A DNA stretch of 11,249 nucleotides. It comes from VFZL01 sp046734915. Lineage in GTDB: Bacteria > Acidobacteriota > Vicinamibacteria > Vicinamibacterales > CAVVIG01. A model generated the notes under the pieces. It saw only the letters and a program-made list of their open reading frames with translations. It was not told where the DNA came from and made no database searches. The stretch spans positions 1 through 11,249 of the forward strand of contig JBKPSC010000510.1 in NCBI GenBank assembly GCA_046734915.1. The letters are read 5' to 3'. Shown here piece by piece: positions 7,399-11,249 of this stretch; positions within the stretch are counted from its first letter, which is position 1; every line of letters begins with the position of its first letter. A program made the translations under genes and the position numbers.

Positions 7399-8609
7399 GC
7401 ACGCTGCTGTCCAACCTGCTGCACTTCGGCCGCGTGCTCCGCGGGCTCGGCCTCGACGTGCCGACCGCGGCGCTGCTCGACGCAGCGGCGGCGATGGCGT
7501 ACGTCGACATCGGCCGGCGGTCGGACTTCTATTTCACGCTCCGATCGCTGCTCGTCCATCATCGGAGCGACCTCGCGACCTTCGACGAGGCCTTCCGGCT
7601 GTTCTGGCGCCGTCCGCCGAACGCCTGGTCAGAGCAGGACCTGCGCGCGATGGGCGAGCAGCGGCGAATTGGGCCGCCCGAGCGGGAGATTCCATCCGGC
7701 GCGTCGAGTTCGGGCGCTCGCACCGGCAGCCGGGTCGAAACCGCACCACGCGTTGCGCCGCTCAGTTACAGCGATCGCGAGGTGCTCAACACGAAGGACT
7801 TCGCAGCATTCACCGACGAGGAAATGCGGCGGGCCCGCGCGATGATGGATGGCCTTCGCTGGGAACCGGATCCGCGTCGCACCCGCCGGTGGCGATCGGC
7901 CCGGGGACGCATGCCCGACCTGCGCCGCCTCGTTGGCCGCAGCCTGCGATATGGCGGCGAGCCGGTCGTCATTCCAACCCGCGCCCGGCGGTGGAAGCGC
8001 CGGCCGCTGGTCGTGCTCTGCGATGTCAGCGGATCGATGGAACGCTACGCGCGCATGCTGCTGTATTTCACGCACGGTCTTGCCAGCCGACCCGGGCGCG
8101 TCGAAGTCTTCCTGTTCGCGACGCGCCTCACGCGGATTACGCACGAGATTGCCAGGCGCGGCTCGGAGGCTGCCGTCTCACGGGTGCTGAAAGACACACC
8201 CGACTGGGGCGGCGGGACGCGCATCGGCGAGGCGCTGCGGACATTCAATCTGCAGTGGGCGCGACGGGTGGCCGGCAACGGGCCGGTGGTCCTCCTGATT
8301 TCGGACGGCTGGGATCGTGGCGATCCCGATCGGCTGGCGGCTGAAATGGCGCGGCTGGCGCGGGGCGCCCACCGCGTAATCTGGTTGAATCCGCTGCTGG
8401 CGTCGCCCGACTACGAGCCGCTGACCCGCGGCATGCTGGCGGCGCTGCCATTCGTGGACGATCTGCTGCCCGTGCACAATCTCGTCAGCCTCGGCATGCT
8501 GGCCGCGCACCTCAACGCGCTGCCGCCTTCTCGCGGAGGCAGGCGAAGAAGCGGTCCATCATCATCTGCGAGACCGAGCCCAGCAGACGCTGCCCCACCC
8601 GGGCGATGA
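7395..8609 (+). CDS. coxE: VWA-domain protein, CoxE-like, with an extended antisense-derived tail
   Basis: The protein has 404 aa from GTG 7395, which overlaps the coxD stop as GTGA; homologues begin with a similar LxNLLxFGRxLRxLGLDV sequence. The N-terminal helical region (about 1-190) includes a low-complexity S/G/R stretch near 97-115. The VWA domain follows, with the MIDAS metal site DVSGSM (D210, S212, S214), T275 in GGGT and D304 in ISDGWD. CoxE is the VWA partner of CoxD in CO-dehydrogenase maturation. The usual end of the family appears to be near NLVSLGMLAAHLNAL. Here the frame then continues for about 30 Arg/Pro/Ser-rich residues that are antisense to coxG codons (8512-8609). No coxF (XdhC-like) follows, unlike the D-E-F set of Oligotropha. 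Confidence 0.92.
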   Translation: MSTLLSNLLHFGRVLRGLGLDVPTAALLDAAAAMAYVDIGRRSDFYFTLRSLLVHHRSDLATFDEAFRLFWRRPPNAWSEQDLRAMGEQRRIGPPEREIPSGASSSGARTGSRVETAPRVAPLSYSDREVLNTKDFAAFTDEEMRRARAMMDGLRWEPDPRRTRRWRSARGRMPDLRRLVGRSLRYGGEPVVIPTRARRWKRRPLVVLCDVSGSMERYARMLLYFTHGLASRPGRVEVFLFATRLTRITHEIARRGSEAAVSRVLKDTPDWGGGTRIGEALRTFNLQWARRVAGNGPVVLLISDGWDRGDPDRLAAEMARLARGAHRVIWLNPLLASPDYEPLTRGMLAALPFVDDLLPVHNLVSLGMLAAHLNALPPSRGGRRRSGPSSSARPSPADAAPPGR

Positions 8610-8961
8610 GGCCCCCGACCTGGCCGTCGCCGCCCACGCTCACGACGGTCTGGTGATTGGCGCCATCGGCCGGCGCCAACTCGACGCGCGCTTCTCCCTT
8701 GACGAACCCGGCTTTCCCCGATCCGTCGATGAGCAATCGGTACGACGATGGCGGCTGCTTGTCGACAATCGAGACGGTGCCGGCATAGCTGCCGCTGATC
8801 GCCGCGACGGCGAGTGAGAGATTCGCGCGGTACCGATCGTCGCCGAGTGGCTCGAGGCGCTCACAGCCAGGCAAGCACGACGCGATGACCTCCGGATCGT
8901 TCAAGAGAGCCCACAACTGGTCGCGGGGCACATCGAACACATAACGACCCTTAAGCTCCAC
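8512..8961 (-). CDS. coxG: SRPBCC-family accessory protein, CoxG-like, short form
   Basis: The protein has 149 aa. It opens MELKGRYVFDVPRDQLWALL and continues with a NDPEVIASCLPGCE sequence, the CoxG hallmark of the SRPBCC (START-like) hydrophobic-pocket fold; the final helix (about 119-145) closes the pocket. In other CO dehydrogenase systems CoxG is tied to membrane recruitment and quinone access of the enzyme. This copy stops right after the SRPBCC domain and lacks the C-terminal extension that anchors longer CoxG proteins. The start is GTG 8959-8961, chosen by match to the family start; no strong SD precedes it. It faces the cox operon and overlaps coxE by 98 bp, tail to tail, so it must be transcribed separately, from within or beyond the repeat arrays upstream. 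Confidence 0.92.
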   Translation of the reverse strand: MELKGRYVFDVPRDQLWALLNDPEVIASCLPGCERLEPLGDDRYRANLSLAVAAISGSYAGTVSIVDKQPPSSYRLLIDGSGKAGFVKGEARVELAPADGANHQTVVSVGGDGQVGGLIARVGQRLLGSVSQMMMDRFFACLREKAAAR

Positions 8962-8978
8962 AAGCGACTCGAAAATGT

Positions 8979-9122
8979 GGAATGAGGGAATGAGAAATGA
9001 GGGAATGCCAATGGGGAATCATGGAATTGGAATGAGGGAATGCCGTTTCATCTCTTCGATTTACCATTCCCTGACTCCTCATTTACATTCCCTGATTCCC
9101 TGATTCCCTCAATCCTCATTTC
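8979..9122. repeat. Paired inverted arrays of 7/8-bp units between the propeller gene and coxG
   Basis: The left arm (8979-9044) is made of GGAATGAG-like units: exact copies at 8979-8986, 8987-8994 and 9029-9036, with variants such as GGAATGCC at 9002-9009 and 9037-9044. The right arm (9065-9122) has the complement, with CATTCCC at 9065 and 9086, and TGATTCCC at 9093-9100 and 9101-9108. A 20-base core (9045-9064) separates them. Spacing alternates between 7 and 8 and is less regular than in the other arrays. The region is visibly poorer in GC than the genes. The propeller stop codon (9116-9118) lies inside the right arm. The RNA could fold into a long imperfect hairpin, possibly limiting read-through into coxG. 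Confidence 0.8.
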
Positions 9123-10153
9123 TTCGTGTATCGCTTGAGATCCCTGGGGCCAACCTCGGCGCCGTAGACATTGCCCTGCGGATCGACGGCGACGCCTTCG
9201 GCTGCGCTCGAGCCGCCCTTCGGGTCGGGGTCGGGGATGAAGCCGGCGACCTTTCCGTCTTTCAGGTTGCCGTAGCGGATGCCGCGCTTCACGCCGGGGT
9301 TGTGGCCGTAGCCGTCTTCATCTCTCGACTCGGAGTCGGCGACGAAAAGCGTGTCGTCTTTCGTCACGAACACGCCGCTCGGTCGTCCGAACTGGGTCCA
9401 GGCGGCGACGAACTTGCCGTCCTGATCGAAGATCTGCACGCGATTGTTCGTGCGATCGCCGACGACGAGGCGCCCGCGCGAGTCGAAGGCCAGCGTGTGC
9501 GGACCGTCGAACTCACCGGGTCCCTTGCCTTGTTTGCCGAACGCCTTGATGAATTTCCCGGTCTTGTCGAATTTCACGATGCGGGCGTTGGGGCAGTTGC
9601 AGCCCGAGTGGCCGTCCGACACGAAGATGTCACCGTTCGGGGCGACCGCCACGTCGGTCGGGCTGCCGAACGTGTCGGGGCCTTCGCCCTGCGTGCCGGC
9701 CTTGCCGAGGGTCATCAGCACTTTGCCATCAGGGCTGAACTTGAAGACCTGGAATCCCTTCGTGCCTTTGCCCTGCGCGTCGGTCACCCAGACATTGCCG
9801 TCGCGATCGACGTGGATCCCGTGCGGCTGAACGAACAGGCCTTTGCCGAAGGCCTTCACGACGTCCCCGTTGGCGTTGAAGTGCAGGACAGGGTCGAGCG
9901 GCGAGTCGGCGCAGCTGTTGGCGCCGCAGCGGTCATAGGCCCACAGCGTCCCGTCCGGCCCGATGTCCACGCCGGCGGTTGAGCCCCACTTCCGGCCGTC
10001 GGGCAGCTTGGCCCAGCCGGTGATGGTCTGGTAGGGATTCGGACCCGCGTTCGGGGCAGCGTAACTTTCCTGCGCTTGTGCCGGGCTCGGCGCGAGGACG
10101 AGAACAGCAAGCACGGCAGCGGCGACGAGGCAGAAGCGGCGAGCCTGCGACAT
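9116..10153 (-). CDS. Exported six-bladed NHL-type beta-propeller protein
   Basis: The protein has 345 aa from ATG 10151-10153. GGAGGT on the minus strand of 10160-10165 sits six bases before the start and fixes it; the frame is open further upstream, but only through repeat sequence. Residues 1-27 are a Sec signal peptide (RR, hydrophobic core, cleavage after AQA), so it should be periplasmic or secreted; no lipobox. Six repeats of the form G-x-DVAV-x-PxGDIFVSDG are visible at about 59-75, 109-125, 163-181, 216-233, 256-273 and 316-333, enough for a closed propeller. Two cysteine pairs (C76/C81, C185/C187) may form disulfides. It resembles the peptidyl-alpha-hydroxyglycine amidating lyase (PAL)-like group: H111 and H219 match two zinc ligands, but the third position (E319) is not histidine. 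Ligand and enzymatic activity are unknown. Confidence 0.85.
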   Translation of the reverse strand: MSQARRFCLVAAAVLAVLVLAPSPAQAQESYAAPNAGPNPYQTITGWAKLPDGRKWGSTAGVDIGPDGTLWAYDRCGANSCADSPLDPVLHFNANGDVVKAFGKGLFVQPHGIHVDRDGNVWVTDAQGKGTKGFQVFKFSPDGKVLMTLGKAGTQGEGPDTFGSPTDVAVAPNGDIFVSDGHSGCNCPNARIVKFDKTGKFIKAFGKQGKGPGEFDGPHTLAFDSRGRLVVGDRTNNRVQIFDQDGKFVAAWTQFGRPSGVFVTKDDTLFVADSESRDEDGYGHNPGVKRGIRYGNLKDGKVAGFIPDPDPKGGSSAAEGVAVDPQGNVYGAEVGPRDLKRYTKK

Positions 10154-10185
10154 CTTTCGACCTCCAAGAAAAGGGAGACATTTTG

Positions 10186-10191
10186 GCATAA
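10186..10191 (-). promoter_or_regulatory. Possible -10 element for the propeller gene
   Basis: The minus strand reads TGGTTATGC just outside the left heptamer array, containing TTATGC (10186-10191) with an upstream TG. It would start RNA near 10179 and give a leader of about 26 nt that includes the SD. No -35 is recognisable, because the upstream sequence is repeat array. A weak match, offered mainly because it mirrors the better -10 on the other side of the paired arrays. Confidence 0.25.
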
Positions 10192-10195
10192 CCAG

Positions 10196-10258
10196 GGTGC
10201 TTGGTTCTTGGGGCTTCGTTCTTGGTGCGAGGTGCTTGGTGCGACGTGCTTGATGCAA
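10196..10258. repeat. Left arm: nine in-register 7-bp units, GGTGCTT type
   Basis: From 10196 the sequence divides into nine heptamers with no shift: GGTGCTT at 10196 and 10231, GGTTCTT at 10203, GGTGCGA at 10224 and 10238, and close variants between. It lies upstream of the propeller gene and downstream (in minus-strand terms) of the unique core 10259-10347. The same heptamer appears in reverse orientation at 10348-10423. Confidence 0.85.
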
Positions 10259-10281
10259 GCACCCCAACCGCCTCACGCCCA

Positions 10282-10321
10282 GGTCGGTGACATCAGATTC
10301 GCGTAAACGTCACGTCCGACC
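10282..10321. repeat. Inverted repeat in the core between the two heptamer arrays
   Basis: GGTCGGTGAC (10282-10291) is matched by GTCACGTCCGACC (10309-10321). The complementary arms pair as GGTCGG with CCGACC and TGAC with GTCA, with three unpaired bases (CGT) on the right and a 17-base centre. It is central between the divergent propeller and esterase genes, so it may be an operator or a cruciform/hairpin core of a mobile element. It is the only non-heptamer symmetry in this 288-bp spacer. Confidence 0.5.
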
Positions 10322-10347
10322 AGACGACGAGCACTGATCAACGGGCG

Positions 10348-10423
10348 CCAAGCACGAAGCACCCGGCACCAAGCACCCGGCACCAAGCACCCGCACCAAG
10401 AACCAAGAACGAATCACGAAGAA
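10348..10423. repeat. Right arm: eleven 7-bp units, CCAAGCA type, opposite orientation
   Basis: From 10348 the sequence divides into CCAAGCA (10348, 10369, 10383), CCCGGCA (10362, 10376), CCAAGAA (10396, 10403) and CGAAGCA/CGAATCA/CGAAGAA variants. There is one shortened 6-base unit (10390-10395). The reverse complement of CCAAGCA is TGCTTGG, the left-arm repeat read in the same phase, so both arms are one repeat family in opposite orientation around the core 10259-10347. The array ends six bases before the candidate -10 of the esterase gene. Confidence 0.85.
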
Positions 10424-10428
10424 CCCGT

Positions 10429-10434
10429 TATAGT
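10429..10434 (+). promoter_or_regulatory. Candidate -10 element TATAGT for a leaderless esterase transcript
   Basis: TATAGT matches the sigma-70 -10 consensus at five of six positions. It ends seven bases before the esterase ATG at 10442, so transcription would start at or next to the start codon. No SD is visible, in keeping with a leaderless message. No -35 is visible; that position lies inside the heptamer array. Confidence 0.4.
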
Positions 10435-10441
10435 GTTGGCG

Positions 10442-11173
10442 ATGCTGACCCGACGGGCGTTCATGGCGGGCGCGGCGGCTCTGGCGCCGACCTTCTCAGC
10501 GCGGTTGGCGTGGGCCCAGGACCCCGATCTTCCTCGCGAGCCAGCGACGAAGCCGGGGCGATACAAGCTCAATCTCGAACGCGATCGCGACGGTCTGTTC
10601 TATCTGCCGGCCGGCTACAAGCCCGAGACGCCGATGCCGCTGATGGTCGTCCTGCACGGCGCCGGCGGATCCTCCGAGTCGGCGGTCGGAGCGTTCCCGC
10701 TCGCCGACGAGCTCGGATTCATCGTGCTGGCCACCGATGCCAAGGACTGGACGTGGGATTCGATCATCGGCGCATTCGGCCCCGACGTCGAGTTCCTCCA
10801 GCGGGCATTCGTCAGCGTCATGCAGCGCTGCAGCGTCGACAAGGCGCGGCTGGCCCTGACCGGCTTCTCGGATGGCGCGTCGTACGCGCTGTCGCTCGGG
10901 ATTGGCAATGGCGACGTGTTCACGAGCATCATTGCCGGATCGCCCGGCGTCATGCAGCCGGCGACTGTCGCCGGCAAGCCCCGGATCTTCATCTCGCACG
11001 GCACCGCCGACAACGTGATGCCGATTGATGACACGAGCCGCAAGTTCGTCCCTCGCCTGCGCGCTCTCGGCTACGACGTGACCTACCGCGAGTACGAGGG
11101 CCGGCACACCTGGCCTCCCGAAATCCGCCGCGAGGCGTACGTCTGGTGGGTGGAGGGCAGCAAGAAGAAGTGA
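10442..11173 (+). CDS. Tat-exported alpha/beta hydrolase (PHB-depolymerase/carboxylesterase-like)
   Basis: The protein has 243 aa from ATG 10442; an in-frame GTG at 10433 would add three residues, but it overlaps the candidate -10. The N-terminus MLTRRAFMAGAAAL has a twin-arginine (TRRAF) motif, and cleavage is likely near AWAQ (about residue 25), so export is in folded form by Tat. The mature part is a compact serine hydrolase: oxyanion region LHGAGGSS (71-78), nucleophile S143 in GFSDGAS, acid D190 in HGTADN and base H222 in YEGRHTW. The layout resembles LpqC/feruloyl-esterase-like and phospholipase/carboxylesterase proteins that cut short esters or polyesters. The substrate cannot be told from the sequence. 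It is divergent from the propeller gene, and an octamer array begins four bases after the stop. Confidence 0.85.
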   Translation: MLTRRAFMAGAAALAPTFSARLAWAQDPDLPREPATKPGRYKLNLERDRDGLFYLPAGYKPETPMPLMVVLHGAGGSSESAVGAFPLADELGFIVLATDAKDWTWDSIIGAFGPDVEFLQRAFVSVMQRCSVDKARLALTGFSDGASYALSLGIGNGDVFTSIIAGSPGVMQPATVAGKPRIFISHGTADNVMPIDDTSRKFVPRLRALGYDVTYREYEGRHTWPPEIRREAYVWWVEGSKKK

Positions 11174-11176
11174 CCC

Positions 11177-11249
11177 GTGCACCTGGGCAGCTCTGCACCT
11201 GTGCACCGGTGAACCTGTGAACCCGTGAACCCGTGAACCTGTGTACCCG
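11177..11249. repeat. Nine in-register 8-bp units, GTGAACCY type, running off the window
   Basis: From 11177 every 8 bases starts a unit: GTGCACCT (11177), two diverged units, GTGCACCG (11201), GTGAACCT (11209), GTGAACCC (11217 and 11225), GTGAACCT (11233), GTGTACCC (11241) and the first base of another at 11249. No base breaks the register. The unit is 8 bp, against 7 bp in the arrays at 1559, 10196 and 10348. The array starts four bases after the esterase stop and its right end is not in the window. Confidence 0.85.

Noticed and set aside
10154..10276. Upstream extension of the propeller gene
   Set aside because: The added residues are translated heptamer repeat; the ATG at 10151-10153 has a GGAGGT site and opens a signal peptide.
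10259..10347. Integron attC-like site or tRNA gene
   Set aside because: The inverted repeat lacks the conserved attC core sites, no integrase is present, and no cloverleaf can be drawn.
10348..10423. CRISPR array
   Set aside because: Units are 7 bp, contiguous, with no spacers and no cas genes nearby.

Overview
The window is GC-rich and densely coded, with strong G/C third-position bias, GGAGG-type ribosome binding sites and frequent GTG starts. The gene content is a form II CO-dehydrogenase-type cox operon, an exported six-bladed propeller protein, a neutral-ceramidase-like protein and a Tat-exported esterase. Together with short-period repeat arrays in the gaps, this suggests a soil-type, aerobic, GC-rich bacterium, possibly an acidobacterium of the Vicinamibacteria kind. 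That placement is inference only; no rRNA or other marker gene is present.

Layout. (1) 1-2588, minus strand: a quinone-oxidoreductase gene (qor), then a membrane-anchored ceramidase-like protein, separated by a 7-bp repeat array. A possible tail of a plus-strand gene enters at the left edge. (2) 2589-2775: a divergent control region with a 9-bp direct repeat spaced 31 bp and a hairpin that could mask the qor ribosome binding site. (3) 2776-8609, plus strand: a tight operon coxS-coxL-coxM-coxD-coxE with junctions of -4 to +3 bp. (4) 8512-8961, minus strand: coxG, whose 3' end overlaps the 3' end of coxE tail to tail by 98 bp. (5) 9116-10153, minus strand: an exported NHL-type propeller, separated from coxG by two oppositely oriented 7/8-bp repeat arrays. 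(6) 10154-10441: a divergent promoter region flanked by two oppositely oriented arrays of one 7-bp unit. (7) 10442-11173, plus strand: a Tat-exported alpha/beta hydrolase, followed by an 8-bp array that runs off the window. No gene-free stretch exceeds 300 bases.

How the genes work together. CoxS (two [2Fe-2S] clusters), CoxL (molybdenum-cytosine-dinucleotide active site) and CoxM (FAD) form a molybdenum hydroxylase. CoxD (MoxR-type AAA+ ATPase) and CoxE (VWA protein) are its usual maturation pair, and CoxG is the usual SRPBCC accessory protein thought to link the enzyme to the membrane or quinone pool. CoxL carries the form II active-site sequence AYRGAGR, and the gene order S-L-M is that of form II clusters. 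CO is therefore not an assured substrate.

The most unusual signal lies between the genes. Four of the spacers are built almost wholly from strictly phased 7- or 8-bp units, with a different unit in each spacer. Two of them are paired inverted arrays around a short unique core. The cox operon itself contains none.
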